DNA of 24,115 bases from DASVEE01 sp036399695 (GCA_036399695.1 DASWMP010000090.1:1-24115), one strand, 5' to 3'; shown: positions 1-7,237, counted from the first letter of the stretch. Notes: generated by a model from the sequence alone, not told the origin. Program-made: numbers and translations.

Positions 1-41
1 CCGAGGTCCATTCCTCCAGACAAGCGACCGTTCGGGTGCAC

Positions 42-169
42 GGGACAGACAAGAGTGTCTGTCCCACATCTAAAGTCAACGCCATCGGGGCGCGAGGCCG
101 GGGGCCACGCGTCCCAAGGGCGTTGACTTGGAGGTTTGCCTCATGTGGGACAGACACTCCTGTCTGTCC
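42..169. repeat. REPIN-like element (two inverted REP hairpins)
   Basis: Arm 42-83 and arm 119-169 are inverted copies. Each contains a short hairpin with stem GACAGACA, a 4-nt loop and TGTCTGTC (10 bp when the flanking GG/CC pairs are counted), then CCCACAT and the AAGTCAACGCC block. The right arm has about ten extra bases between these blocks. Two REP hairpins in opposite orientation around a short spacer is the architecture of REPINs mobilised by RAYT (Y1 tyrosine) transposases. That assignment is by architecture only; no RAYT gene is in the window. Confidence 0.7.
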
Positions 170-220
170 GGTCCACCCCCGAGGTCCATTCCTCCCGGAC
201 AAGCGGCCGTTCGGGTGCAC

Positions 221-244
221 GGGACAGACAAGAGTGTCTGTCCC
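221..244. repeat. Solo REP hairpin
   Basis: A perfect 10-bp stem with a 4-nt AGAG loop, identical in core to the left arm of the element at 42-169. The usual inverted partner is absent downstream, so this is a half element inside the second copy of the 178-bp repeat. Confidence 0.7.
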
Positions 245-310
245 ACATCTAAAGTTAACGCCTTTGCGGCTTGCGCCCGCCGATGCTGGCTGAAGACGCT
301 GCCGCGCCCT

Positions 311-511
311 CTACCCCGGCTTCCGTTTTTTATCGCCCGTCAACACCTTCTCCGCGAGCTGCTGGGCCCGCAGGTAGACGGCGTCATCCGTTTCCTTTTC
401 CGGGCGTTTGGGGCAGGGGTGGAGATGGGCGTATGCCTGGGCGCTGAGGTAGCCGGCCGGGCCCGCATCGAGATCGATGGTCCGGCGGCAGAAAGGACAA
501 CGGAATCGCAT
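311..511 (-). CDS. Small putative zinc-binding protein
   Basis: A 66-residue protein that opens with a CPFC knuckle (Cys5, Cys8) and has a second possible metal-binding cluster, HLHPC, near residues 28-32, so a single zinc site is plausible. The C-terminal half is charged and helical and ends in a Lys/Arg-rich tail. The ATG at 511 has no obvious Shine-Dalgarno. It lies back to back with the small gene at 581, about 70 bp away, and downstream are the REP repeats. I do not recognise a named family. The CxxC/HxHxC pattern and sensible codon use argue for a real gene. The function is unknown; nucleic-acid or protein binding would be typical for such a knuckle. Confidence 0.5.
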   Translation of the reverse strand: MRFRCPFCRRTIDLDAGPAGYLSAQAYAHLHPCPKRPEKETDDAVYLRAQQLAEKVLTGDKKRKPG

Positions 512-580
512 CGGCGGTGCCCGTCATGTTAGTACGGTTCGCTGCCAGCGATGGCGCAACTAATGCTCTAATATCAGGGC

Positions 581-859
581 ATGGAGAAACTGCTCGAGCG
601 GTGGGTACGCGCGACAGAAGAGTCGGTGAGTCTCCTCGACCGGAACGACGATCTGCACCGCGAGCAGATGCGCCTGTTTCACCGGCGCGCCGAGTTATTG
701 CGGGAAATCGTGCGCCTCGGCCGGAACTTCTGCCACGACATGACCACGTCAACTGGCGACGCAGAGCCGGACCGTGGAAATGAGCGTGTCCAGGTCGAAG
801 GGCTTCGAGACAATATGGCAGACGTCGCCGAGGCGCTGCCGCGCCGCTTCCCGCGGTGA
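581..859 (+). CDS. Small helical hypothetical protein
   Basis: A 92-residue frame whose first 50 residues form a strongly charged amphipathic helix pattern (MEKLLERWVRATEESVSLL and following). The last 37 residues are read antisense to the 3' end of the response regulator ending at 749, giving a roughly 110-bp convergent overlap, so the C-terminus may be only a by-product of that gene. There is no Shine-Dalgarno. TAATAT at 569-574 lies just 7 bp before the ATG, which would fit a leaderless transcript, but no good -35 is seen. No family recognised; it may be a genuine short gene or a decayed remnant. Confidence 0.4.
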   Translation: MEKLLERWVRATEESVSLLDRNDDLHREQMRLFHRRAELLREIVRLGRNFCHDMTTSTGDAEPDRGNERVQVEGLRDNMADVAEALPRRFPR

Positions 860-1105
860 CGCCGTGAGCACGACCGTCTTGGCCAGCATCTCCGGCCGGT
901 GCGTGGCCAGATACTCCACCACGCCGAAACCGTCGACGCGCGGCATCATCAGGTCGAGCACCATCGCGTCATAAGACGTTTCGGCCAGTCTCTCGATCGC
1001 CTCGGCGCCGTCGGAGGCGCTGTCCGTGGAGTAACCCGCGCGCTTGAGCGTGATGCCGACGAGCCGGTTCACCTGCGGCTCGTCATCCACGACCAACACC
1101 TTCAT
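749..1105 (-). CDS. Single-domain response regulator (CheY-like receiver)
   Basis: A 118-residue protein that is entirely one receiver domain. It begins MKVLVVDDEP with the acidic pocket Asp7/Asp8. The phospho-acceptor is Asp51 in the VLDLMMP motif, the switch Thr is Thr81 (VVLTAS) and the conserved Lys is Lys101 (SKPFD). There is no DNA-binding or enzymatic output domain, so it should act by protein-protein contact or as a phosphorelay intermediate. The start at 1105 is chosen because GGAAGGA sits 6 bases upstream; an in-frame ATG at 1129 has no such site. It follows the CheB-type gene on the same strand after 58 bp and is probably co-transcribed with it. A likely phospho-donor is one of the hybrid kinases further along, but this cannot be told from sequence. 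Confidence 0.9.
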   Translation of the reverse strand: MKVLVVDDEPQVNRLVGITLKRAGYSTDSASDGAEAIERLAETSYDAMVLDLMMPRVDGFGVVEYLATHRPEMLAKTVVLTASPREAARQRLGDVCHIVSKPFDLDTLISTVRLCVAS

Positions 1106-1163
1106 GCCGGGTCCTTCCACGGACGGCATGATACGTCAGCAGCGCCCGCTGAAAAGGTCCCGA

Positions 1164-2198
1164 TCAATCCGCCGCCGCGGTGCGCACGTGGCTGATCGGC
1201 TTCGCCAGATCCTGCGAGATGAAGCGTCGAATCACTTCCACGCGGGAACGTGCTTCCTCTTCCCGTTCGTCGAAACGGCGGGCCATCCATTCGTGTCCGC
1301 GCCGGCGCTCGGAATCGGCCAGACGGCGGGCGAGGCGGGCGCTCTCCTCCAGCGTCTTCATGGCCGTCCAGAGCGCTTCCTCGAGCTGCAGGCTATGCGC
1401 GCCGAGCATCGACTCCGGGGAGTACGCGTGGCCGACGCGGCAGCGGAAGCGCACGTAGTCCTGATCTTCCTGGATCTCCCACATCACGCCGCCACAGTCG
1501 GGGCACGACCAGGGGGAAGGGGTGCCGGGGCGTTCGTCGACCTGCAGTGCTTCGGGATCCAGTTCGGCCATGCGGGCCTCCATGTCGAGCTGGTCCGCTT
1601 TGGCGCCGACAGGCTCGGCTTCTTTGGGTGGTTCGTTGAGCACCTCGACGAGCAGCGCCGGAATCCCGGAAAGGGGGACGCAGTGCGCCGCCTTCGTATG
1701 CTCGAGCGCATTCCGCGGCATGTCGGGATACATCGCGTCCTGCGGGTCCTGCACGATGATGGTGCCGCCCTGCTGCTTGATGGCCATCAGACCGGCGGTG
1801 CCGTCGTCGAGGTTGCCGGTCAGCACGACGCCGATGGCGCCGGTGCCGTACGCGACCGCGGCGCTGCGGAACAGCGGATCGATGGCCGGACGGTGCCGGT
1901 TCTCCTTCGGCCCGCGGCTGGCGCGCAGTGTGTAATCTTTGCCGACGACGAGGTGATGGTCAGGCGGCGCGACGTAAACGATGCCGGGCCGCAGCACGTC
2001 GCCGTTTTCGCCGTCTTTCACCTTCAGCGTCTTCTGGCGGCCGAGGATGGTCGAGAGCAGACTCGGCGATTCGGGCGGAATGTGCAGCACGACGCAGAGA
2101 GGCGCGGCAAAATCGGCAGGCAGCGAGCGGATGATCTGGGTCAGCGCCTCGACTCCTCCGGCTGATGCACCAATGACGACGATTCTTTTGTCTGTCAA
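1164..2198 (-). CDS. CheB-type protein-glutamate methylesterase without receiver, with zinc ribbon
   Basis: A 344-residue protein. Residues 5-185 are a CheB catalytic domain, which hydrolyses glutamyl methyl esters (and deamidates glutamine) on chemoreceptors. The catalytic triad is visible: Ser12 in GASAGG, His39 in VVLHIPP and Asp132 in NLDDGT. The N-terminal receiver of classical CheB is missing, so phosphorylation control would have to come in trans. A linker leads to a zinc-ribbon-like unit with Cys232, Cys235, Cys253 and His257 (CPDCGG, CRVGH), followed by a charged helical tail. The start is TTG at 2198 with GGAG 7 bases upstream. It is divergent from the CheB-CheR fusion across 102 bp. 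No methyl-accepting receptor is in the window, so the substrate may be non-chemotactic. Confidence 0.9.
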   Translation of the reverse strand: MTDKRIVVIGASAGGVEALTQIIRSLPADFAAPLCVVLHIPPESPSLLSTILGRQKTLKVKDGENGDVLRPGIVYVAPPDHHLVVGKDYTLRASRGPKENRHRPAIDPLFRSAAVAYGTGAIGVVLTGNLDDGTAGLMAIKQQGGTIIVQDPQDAMYPDMPRNALEHTKAAHCVPLSGIPALLVEVLNEPPKEAEPVGAKADQLDMEARMAELDPEALQVDERPGTPSPWSCPDCGGVMWEIQEDQDYVRFRCRVGHAYSPESMLGAHSLQLEEALWTAMKTLEESARLARRLADSERRRGHEWMARRFDEREEEARSRVEVIRRFISQDLAKPISHVRTAAAD

Positions 2199-2300
2199 AA
2201 TTTACTCCGGGTCGTGTAAAAGCAAGACGACTGCCGCAAGCTGTCCCGACCACAGGCTGACGCTGAGCAACGTAGCTCCGAAAGGTGAAAACATCACGCG

Positions 2301-4844
2301 ATGACGTTCGACGGTTCGTCCGAGCAGGCCACCACCCACAGGTTTCCGGTCGTTGGGATCGGAGCCTCGGCCGGCGGACTCCAGGCTTTCCGCACCCTCC
2401 TCGATTCAATGCCGGCCCATCCGGGCGTCGCCATCGTCTTCCTCCTCCATCAGGAGAAGCACGAGAGCGTGCTGGTGGAGGTCCTCCGCCGCCACAGCGC
2501 CATGCCGGTCGAGACCGCTCAGGACGGGATGGTCCTCCAGCCCGACCACGTCTACGTGGCACCGCCCGAAACCGCCATCACGATCGTCGAGGGCAAGCTC
2601 CACGTTTCCAGCGACGGGGAGCGGGTGTCGATGGCCATCGACGCGTTGTTCCGCAGTCTGGCCACCGACCGTGAAACCGCGGCCGTCGGCATCGTCCTCT
2701 CCGGCGCATTGTCGGACGGCGCGCTCGGGCTGAAAGCGATCAAGGCCGAAGGGGGCATCACGTTCGCGCAGGACGATTCGGCCCTGTTCGACGGGATGCC
2801 TCGCAGCGCCATCGCGGCCGGCGCCGTCGATTTCGTCCTCCCGCCGCGCGAGATCGCCCGCGAGCTCCTGAGAGTGACGCATCATTCCTACGTCAGGGCG
2901 GACGACACGGGCAGGCTGCCGGAAAAAGAGCTCAACCGCATTTTCCGTCTCCTGCAAACGGCCCACGGCGTCGACTTCAGCCTCTACAAGCCTTCCACCG
3001 TCGAGCGCCGTATCCGCCGCCGGCTGGCGCTGCACAAACTCGAATCGCTCGAAGAGTACGTGCAGATGCTCACCGCCGACCCGGTCGAAGTGGAGCATCT
3101 CTATACCGACATCCTCATCCGGGTGACGTCGTTCTTCCGCGATCCCGAAGTCTACGAAGCGCTGCAGCGGGAAATCTTTCCCGAGCTCATGCGCGAGCGT
3201 CCGGGCGAGAATCCGTTGCGCGTCTGGGTGCCGGGCTGTGCGACGGGGGAGGAGGTCTACTCCCTGGCCATCTGTCTGCTGGAGCTGGCCGGCAATGCCG
3301 GCTATTCGTGTCCGGTGCAGATCTTCGGCACCGACATTAACGACGCGGCGGTGGAACAGGCACGCGTCGGGGTCTTTCCGGAGAGCATCGTGGCCGACGT
3401 GTCGCCCGAGCGGCTCCGGCGTTACTTCGTCAAGGTCGAGTCGGGCTATCGCGTCACCAAAGCGGTGCGCGACTGCTGCGTCTTCGCGCGGCAGAACCTG
3501 ACCAAAGACCCCCCGTTCTCACGTCTCGACCTGATCAGTTGCCGGAACGTGATGATCTATCTCGGCACGATGCTGCAGCGGAAGGTGATGTCGATCTTCC
3601 ACTATGCCCTCCGCACGGACGGCTATCTGCTGCTCGGCAGCTCTGAGACGATCGGCAATTTCAACGACTTGTTCGGCACGATCGACCGCAAGCACAAGGT
3701 CTACCGGAAAAAGGCGACGCAGACGCGCGTCACGGTCGACTTCGACATGACGCCGCCGGCTGACCGGAGCGAGGTGCAGGGCCGCGCGGCGGCCGAGGAG
3801 CTCGTCAGTCCCACGCAGATCTTCCGTGAGGCCGACCGCCTGCTGCTGTCGCGCTACGCCCCGGCCGGCGTGCTGATCAACGACGATTTCGACATCCTGC
3901 AGTTCCGTGGGCGCACGAGCCCTTACCTGGAGCCGCCCGCCGGCACCGCCACGTTCAACATCCTGAAGATGGCGCGTGAAGGGTTGCTGCCCGAGCTGCG
4001 CGCGGCGATTCACACGGCCCGCAAGTCCGGAGAGCCGGTGCGCCGCGCAGAGATCCGCTTCGTCAACGACGCCGGTCCGGCGATGGTGAACCTCGAGATC
4101 ATCCCCATCGTCACGCCCGCCAGGCTGCGCTATCAGCTCGTGCTGTTCGAAGACGTGGTGACGCCGGTGCAGGCCGAGTCGCGCAAAAAAGGACGCCGCA
4201 AAACCTCCGGCGAGGAGAGCGAGGACGCCGGGCAGGTGGCGCGCCTGCGCCGCGAGCTGGAGACGACGCGCGAGTACCTGCAGTCGATCATCGAAGAGCA
4301 GGAAGCGATGAACGAGGAGCTGCGGTCGGCCAACGAGGAGATCCAGTCCTCCAACGAGGAGCTGCAGAGCACGAACGAAGAGCTGGAGACGGCGAAGGAA
4401 GAGCTGCAGTCATCCAACGAAGAGCTGACCACGCTCAACGAGGAGCTGGAGAACCGCCACCAGGACCTGGCCGAGGCGAACAACGACCTGCTGAACCTCC
4501 TCGGGTCGATCGACATCCCCATCCTCATGCTCGATAGCGCGCTGCGCATCCGCCGCTTCACGCCGGGCGCACAGCGCACGTTCAGCCTCATCCCCTCGGA
4601 CATCGGCCGTCCGATCAACGACCTGAAGCTGACGCTGCAGGTCGATGACCTGGACCAGATGATCGCCGAGGTCATCGATAACCTGGCCGTGAAGGAGCTG
4701 GAAGTCCAGAACCGCAGCGGCCACTGGTTCCTGCTGCGCATCCGTCCCTACAAGACGATGGAGAACAAGATCGAGGGAGCGGTGCTGGTGCTGGTGGACA
4801 TCCACCAGTTGAAGGAAGCAAGGCTGCGCGAGGCGGCGGAGTAG
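2301..4844 (+). CDS. CheB-CheR-PAS fusion protein
   Basis: An 847-residue fusion. Residues 15-195 are a CheB methylesterase domain with Ser23 (GASAGG), His50 and Asp139. About 205-470 is a CheR methyltransferase, with the S-adenosylmethionine motif PGCATGEE at 311-318 and the SCRNVMIYL motif. About 500-620 is PAS-like. About 640-735 is a long coiled coil built from NEEL/SNEELQS heptad-like repeats. About 740-840 is a C-terminal PAS domain. The protein therefore carries opposing methylation and demethylation activities. Many relatives continue into more PAS domains and a histidine kinase; here the reading frame stops right after the PAS (HQLKEARLREAAE), so any kinase partner is separate. AAGGTGA lies about 13 bases upstream of the ATG, a rather long spacing. 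Its target is unknown. Confidence 0.93.
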   Translation: MTFDGSSEQATTHRFPVVGIGASAGGLQAFRTLLDSMPAHPGVAIVFLLHQEKHESVLVEVLRRHSAMPVETAQDGMVLQPDHVYVAPPETAITIVEGKLHVSSDGERVSMAIDALFRSLATDRETAAVGIVLSGALSDGALGLKAIKAEGGITFAQDDSALFDGMPRSAIAAGAVDFVLPPREIARELLRVTHHSYVRADDTGRLPEKELNRIFRLLQTAHGVDFSLYKPSTVERRIRRRLALHKLESLEEYVQMLTADPVEVEHLYTDILIRVTSFFRDPEVYEALQREIFPELMRERPGENPLRVWVPGCATGEEVYSLAICLLELAGNAGYSCPVQIFGTDINDAAVEQARVGVFPESIVADVSPERLRRYFVKVESGYRVTKAVRDCCVFARQNLTKDPPFSRLDLISCRNVMIYLGTMLQRKVMSIFHYALRTDGYLLLGSSETIGNFNDLFGTIDRKHKVYRKKATQTRVTVDFDMTPPADRSEVQGRAAAEELVSPTQIFREADRLLLSRYAPAGVLINDDFDILQFRGRTSPYLEPPAGTATFNILKMAREGLLPELRAAIHTARKSGEPVRRAEIRFVNDAGPAMVNLEIIPIVTPARLRYQLVLFEDVVTPVQAESRKKGRRKTSGEESEDAGQVARLRRELETTREYLQSIIEEQEAMNEELRSANEEIQSSNEELQSTNEELETAKEELQSSNEELTTLNEELENRHQDLAEANNDLLNLLGSIDIPILMLDSALRIRRFTPGAQRTFSLIPSDIGRPINDLKLTLQVDDLDQMIAEVIDNLAVKELEVQNRSGHWFLLRIRPYKTMENKIEGAVLVLVDIHQLKEARLREAAE

Positions 4845-4847
4845 GCG

Positions 4848-4882
4848 ATCGCGAACGGTGGCGCTAGCCACCGCTCCGCGAT
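4848..4882. other. Hairpin after CheB-CheR gene
   Basis: ATCGCG and CGCGAT enclose GGTGGC-GCTA-GCCACC, giving a GC-rich two-part stem that begins 3 bp after the stop codon. There is no T-tract, so it is not a canonical intrinsic terminator. It could still stabilise the transcript end. Confidence 0.5.
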
Positions 4883-4896
4883 GCGTGTGCAGGACC

Positions 4897-4962
4897 GGAC
4901 AGACAAGAGTGTCTGTCCCACATCAGGCCGCGATCATGTGGGCAAGACACTCCTGTCTGTCC
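4897..4962. repeat. REPIN-like element
   Basis: Arms 4897-4923 and 4936-4962 are inverted copies with three mismatches in 27 bp. Each arm has the GACAGACA / TGTCTGTC REP core or a close variant, joined to CCCACAT / ATGTGGG. The spacer is only 12 bp. Same family as the element at 42-169. It sits between the convergent ends of the CheB-CheR fusion and the XRE regulator. Confidence 0.75.
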
Positions 4963-4996
4963 AGCCTCGAAAAGAGCGTGCCTGCCGGCCCGCTTC

Positions 4997-5419
4997 TTAC
5001 CGCTTGCGCCGGATGCGGCTACGCACCAGCTCGACTTCATCGCGTAGAAAGTCGAGCTGAGCGATGAGCTCCTCGACCTGCGAGCCGAGCTGCTGGGCCT
5101 GATCGCGGCGGCCGGTCCGCTCAGAGCGGCGCTGGGACGCGATCTCGCGCCACAGCTTTACCCGGTCCTTACTGTTGAGTGCCACGATCCGCTTGGCCAG
5201 CGGGTCGATGCCTTTAGCCTCTTCGGTGGGATCGCCGAAGAGCTCCTGGGCCGGTACTTTCAGCACCTTCGCCAGGATCATCAGCATCTCCACGTCGAGA
5301 GGCTGCTTGTCATTCTCGATCCGCGACAGCGTGGCGACGCTGACTTTCGCTTTCACGGCAACATCTGCCAGCGAAAGGTTGCGGCTATTGCGTACGTCAC
5401 GAATTCTCGCTCCGATCAT
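4997..5419 (-). CDS. XRE-family transcriptional regulator with C-terminal coiled coil
   Basis: A 140-residue protein. Residues 1-62 are a Cro/C1-type helix-turn-helix: IGARIRDVRNSRNLSLADVA, then KAKVSVATLSRIENDK as the second and recognition helices, then the LAKVLKVPAQELF helix typical of XRE proteins. Residues 70-140 are charged and helical (heptad-like LGSQVEELIAQLDFLRDEVE) and end in a basic tail, so a coiled-coil dimerisation region is likely. There is no peptidase or cupin domain. The ATG at 5419 has no clear Shine-Dalgarno. A perfect palindrome sits 32 bp upstream and could be an autoregulatory operator. The target is unknown. The next gene upstream on the same strand starts 139 bp away, so co-transcription is uncertain. 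Confidence 0.88.
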   Translation of the reverse strand: MIGARIRDVRNSRNLSLADVAVKAKVSVATLSRIENDKQPLDVEMLMILAKVLKVPAQELFGDPTEEAKGIDPLAKRIVALNSKDRVKLWREIASQRRSERTGRRDQAQQLGSQVEELIAQLDFLRDEVELVRSRIRRKR

Positions 5420-5450
5420 ATGTGAATGTTAGCAGAAGCACGTGCCGCGC

Positions 5451-5471
5451 CATTCCGCTTTGCGTGGAATG
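5451..5471. promoter_or_regulatory. Candidate operator of the XRE regulator
   Basis: CATTCC and GGAATG form a perfect 6-bp inverted repeat with a 9-bp centre that itself contains CGCTTTGCG. It lies 32 bp upstream of the XRE start, a usual place for autoregulation. Only its position and symmetry support it. Confidence 0.3.
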
Positions 5472-5558
5472 TAACGAAATATCTTTTGCACGAGACGAAA
5501 GCCTCTGTTCACTTCCGGACCGGCCGCGCGATCTGCACGGAGCGTAAAGAAGCGCCGG

Positions 5559-6005
5559 TCAGGCGAACATCTTCGCTTCGCGAGGGGCGGAGGCGGCCTG
5601 CTGTGGCGGACGGCGGTCGTGCTCGAGCAGCGCGTCGGCCCAGCAGGAGAGCATCTCGAGCTCCAGCTCGGCCACGTCAAAGGGCTTCCTCAGGAGCCGG
5701 CGCACGCTGCCGAGGTACGCGCATTCGGCATAACTCGCCGGCGACAGACCGGTGATGATGACGACCTTGTCGAGGAGCCGCGGAAATACGCAACTGACGT
5801 GGCGGAGGACGTCGAACCCGTTCGTCTTCGGGAGCATGAGGTCGAGCAGCACCACGTCATAGTGCCGGCGGGACAGATAGTGCAGGGCTTCGTCCCCGTC
5901 GCTCGCGACCGTCACGGTCATCCCGTTGCGGCTCGCCAGCGCCGTGAGCAGCAACTGCGTCGGAACGTCGTCTTCTACGATCAATACGGTTGCAGCGTTG
6001 CTCAT
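5559..6005 (-). CDS. Single-domain response regulator (CheY-like receiver)
   Basis: A 148-residue protein. Residues 5-120 form one receiver domain: the acidic pocket is Glu11/Asp12/Asp13 (LIVEDDV), the phospho-acceptor is Asp55 (LLDLMLP), the switch Thr is Thr85 (IITG) and the conserved Lys is Lys107 (RKPFDV). About 28 further residues, rich in Pro, Ala and Arg, form a disordered tail with no output domain. The start is well supported by GGAAGGGAG 6 bases before the ATG. The gene is divergent from the Crp/Fnr-type regulator and shares a 131-bp intergenic region with it. The LLDKVVIITG stretch resembles LAKTVVLTAS of the other receiver in the window, so the two may be relatives. It probably works as a phospho-dependent adaptor or relay. 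Confidence 0.9.
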   Translation of the reverse strand: MSNAATVLIVEDDVPTQLLLTALASRNGMTVTVASDGDEALHYLSRRHYDVVLLDLMLPKTNGFDVLRHVSCVFPRLLDKVVIITGLSPASYAECAYLGSVRRLLRKPFDVAELELEMLSCWADALLEHDRRPPQQAASAPREAKMFA

Positions 6006-6034
6006 GAATGGCTCCCTTCCGCCGTGAGTTCATC

Positions 6035-6063
6035 AGTGTAGGGGACGGCCGGAATGCCGTCAG
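6035..6063 (-). promoter_or_regulatory. Candidate promoter of the response regulator, with palindrome in the spacer
   Basis: On the minus strand CTGACG (6063-6058) and TACACT (6040-6035) are separated by 17 bp, matching sigma-70-type spacing. The spacer overlaps a perfect 6-bp inverted repeat, GACGGC-N6-GCCGTC at 6044-6061, which could be an operator. Confidence 0.35.
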
Positions 6064-6078
6064 TCCGATGGCGTACAC

Positions 6079-6127
6079 TTTTGCACTCGCTGCAAAAAAT
6101 GTAAACTCGCTTGCAGTCACCGCAAGC
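6079..6127. promoter_or_regulatory. Two palindromes upstream of the Crp/Fnr-type gene
   Basis: TTTTGCA-N5-TGCAAAA (6079-6097) and GCTTGC-N7-GCAAGC (6109-6127) are both perfect inverted repeats sharing a TTGC/GCAA half-site. They sit 10-58 bp before the ATG at 6137 and overlap a possible promoter (TTGCAC at 6081, TAAACT at 6102). Dyad symmetry with TTGC half-sites would suit autoregulation by the adjacent Crp/Fnr-type dimer. This is inference. Confidence 0.4.
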
Positions 6128-6136
6128 GCCCTCTGA

Positions 6137-6838
6137 ATGCCCAGGTCAGGTAACCAACTTCTGGACTCGCTCTCCGACAGCGCGTGGGAGCGGCTCGTGC
6201 CCTCCATCCGCGTGATCGAGACCGATGAGAGGGCGACGCTCTTCGAAGCGGGCGACCGGCGCCGGGACGCGTGGTTTCCGTGCAACGGCGCCGTCGTATC
6301 TCTCCTCGAGGTCTTCGCCGATGGCGCCACGATCGAGGTGGGGATGATCGGTGACGAGGGCGTGGTGGGGCTGGACGCAATTTTTTCCACCCCGGTGCGC
6401 GGCTCACGCGCCATCGTGCAGGCGCGCGGGACGCTCCTGCGCATCGGCGTGACGGCCCTGCGGGCGGAGATGTACCTCGACAAGGCGCTGCAGGCGGCGG
6501 TGTTCCGCTTCGCCGGCGCGCTCTACGCGCAGCTCGCGAATCACGCCGCCTGCAACCGGCTGCACCTCGACGAACAACGCGCCGCGCACTGGCTCCTCTG
6601 GCTCGCCGACCGCTCCCATCGGGACGAGCTGCACGTCACGCAGGAACTGCTGGCCGAGATGCTCGGCACCCGCCGCGCCACCGTCAATCAGGCGCTGGCG
6701 CGACTCGAACAACGCGCGCTCGTGGCCTCCTCGCGCGGCCGCATCCGCATCACCGACCGTCGGGCCCTCGAGCAGGCCGCGTGTGAGTGTTACCTCCGCA
6801 TCAGGGAGGAGTACGTTCGCGCCTTGCACGTGGTGTAA
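6137..6838 (+). CDS. Crp/Fnr-family transcriptional regulator
   Basis: A 233-residue protein. Residues 20-140 are a cyclic-nucleotide-binding-type beta-roll sensor domain (RATLFEAGD, then VGMIGDEGVVG). A long dimerisation helix follows at about 125-150. Residues 150-225 are a winged helix of the Crp type, with VTQELLAEMLGTRRATVNQA as helix-turn-helix and a wing at SSRGRIRITDR. The MIGDEG segment does not match the canonical cAMP phosphate-binding cassette, so the ligand is unknown. No iron-sulfur cysteine cluster like that of Fnr is seen. There is no clear Shine-Dalgarno before the ATG, and two palindromes occupy the upstream region. It is divergent from a single-domain response regulator, and the two could share control. 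Confidence 0.88.
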   Translation: MPRSGNQLLDSLSDSAWERLVPSIRVIETDERATLFEAGDRRRDAWFPCNGAVVSLLEVFADGATIEVGMIGDEGVVGLDAIFSTPVRGSRAIVQARGTLLRIGVTALRAEMYLDKALQAAVFRFAGALYAQLANHAACNRLHLDEQRAAHWLLWLADRSHRDELHVTQELLAEMLGTRRATVNQALARLEQRALVASSRGRIRITDRRALEQAACECYLRIREEYVRALHVV

Positions 6839-7009
6839 AACATGGCCTTCGGTTTGCAAATTATGAAAGTGCGCGGAGACGGAGCATCAAGAGGTGAAAC
6901 GGGATCTCGTCGCGGTACGCGGTCTCGTCCACCTGCAGCGTTGAAGCGCTGAAGTGTCTTCAGGGTCCTTGTTTTGCCGGTAGCCGCGGACCGGTTGTCC
7001 CAGGTGATC

Positions 7010-7045
7010 GCGGGGGTGACGTTGACGGGCCAACGTCACTCCCGC
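7010..7045. other. Long GC-rich hairpin
   Basis: A 15-bp stem (GCGGGGGTGACGTTG pairing with CAACGTCACTCCCGC, one G-T wobble) closes a 6-nt loop. The following bases GTTCTTTGTTTGG are T-rich but interrupted. It may act as a transcription terminator before the Ku operon or be another mobile palindrome. Confidence 0.55.
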
Positions 7046-7053
7046 GTTCTTTG

Positions 7054-7091
7054 TTTGGAAAGCAGAAGCGGTTTTGGAAAGCAGAAGCGGT
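7054..7091. repeat. 19-bp tandem duplication
   Basis: TTTGGAAAGCAGAAGCGGT occurs twice in direct tandem (7054-7072 and 7073-7091), immediately before the left arm of the CCAAAAACC inverted pair. Confidence 0.85.
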
Positions 7092-7101
7092 TTTGGGTTT
7101 T

Positions 7102-7218
7102 GGTTTTTGGTTGTTGGTAGAAACGGCGAGACTCCGGCGAGACTGTCCCGCGCAGCGCAGCACCAAAAACCAACAACCAAAAACCAACAACCAAAAACCA
7201 ACAACCAAAAACCAACAA
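7102..7218. repeat. CCAAAAACC-family inverted repeat with four tandem units
   Basis: The right side is four exact tandem copies of the 14-mer CCAAAAACCAACAA (7163-7218). The left side, GGTTTTTGGTTGTTGGT at 7102-7118, is its reverse complement, so the region can fold as one long stem around a 44-bp GC-rich spacer. Related tracts occur at 19733-19838 and 21057-21075. Confidence 0.85.
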
Positions 7219-7237
7219 CTCCCATCGCCTCCCGGCG

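Larger units (their letters stand above)
1..262. repeat. Two direct-repeat copies carrying REP hairpins
   Basis: Bases 1-83 recur at 179-262 with a few substitutions and a one-base indel, giving a period of about 178-179 bp. Each copy starts near CGAGGTCCATTCCTCC, continues through GTTCGGGTGCAC and ends in a REP hairpin followed by AACGCC. No convincing coding gene lies in bases 1-310: the open frames here only translate the repeats. The window starts inside the first copy, so the cluster may extend to the left. Confidence 0.8.
6839..7237. other. Gene-free, repeat-rich spacer
   Basis: About 400 bp without a credible gene. It holds a 15-bp-stem hairpin (7010-7045), a 19-bp tandem duplication (7054-7091) and an inverted pair of CCAAAAACC-type repeats (7102-7218). 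Bases 6839-7009 show nothing I can name. Hydrophobic Trp/Phe-rich frames on the minus strand are translations of the repeats, not proteins. Confidence 0.6.

Noticed and set aside
1044..2165. 373-residue plus-strand frame
   Set aside because: It is the shadow of the CheB-type gene on the other strand, which has catalytic and zinc motifs in the correct order.
7163..7218. Tandem 14-mers as a possible CRISPR array
   Set aside because: The copies are directly adjacent with no spacers, and there is no cas gene in the window.
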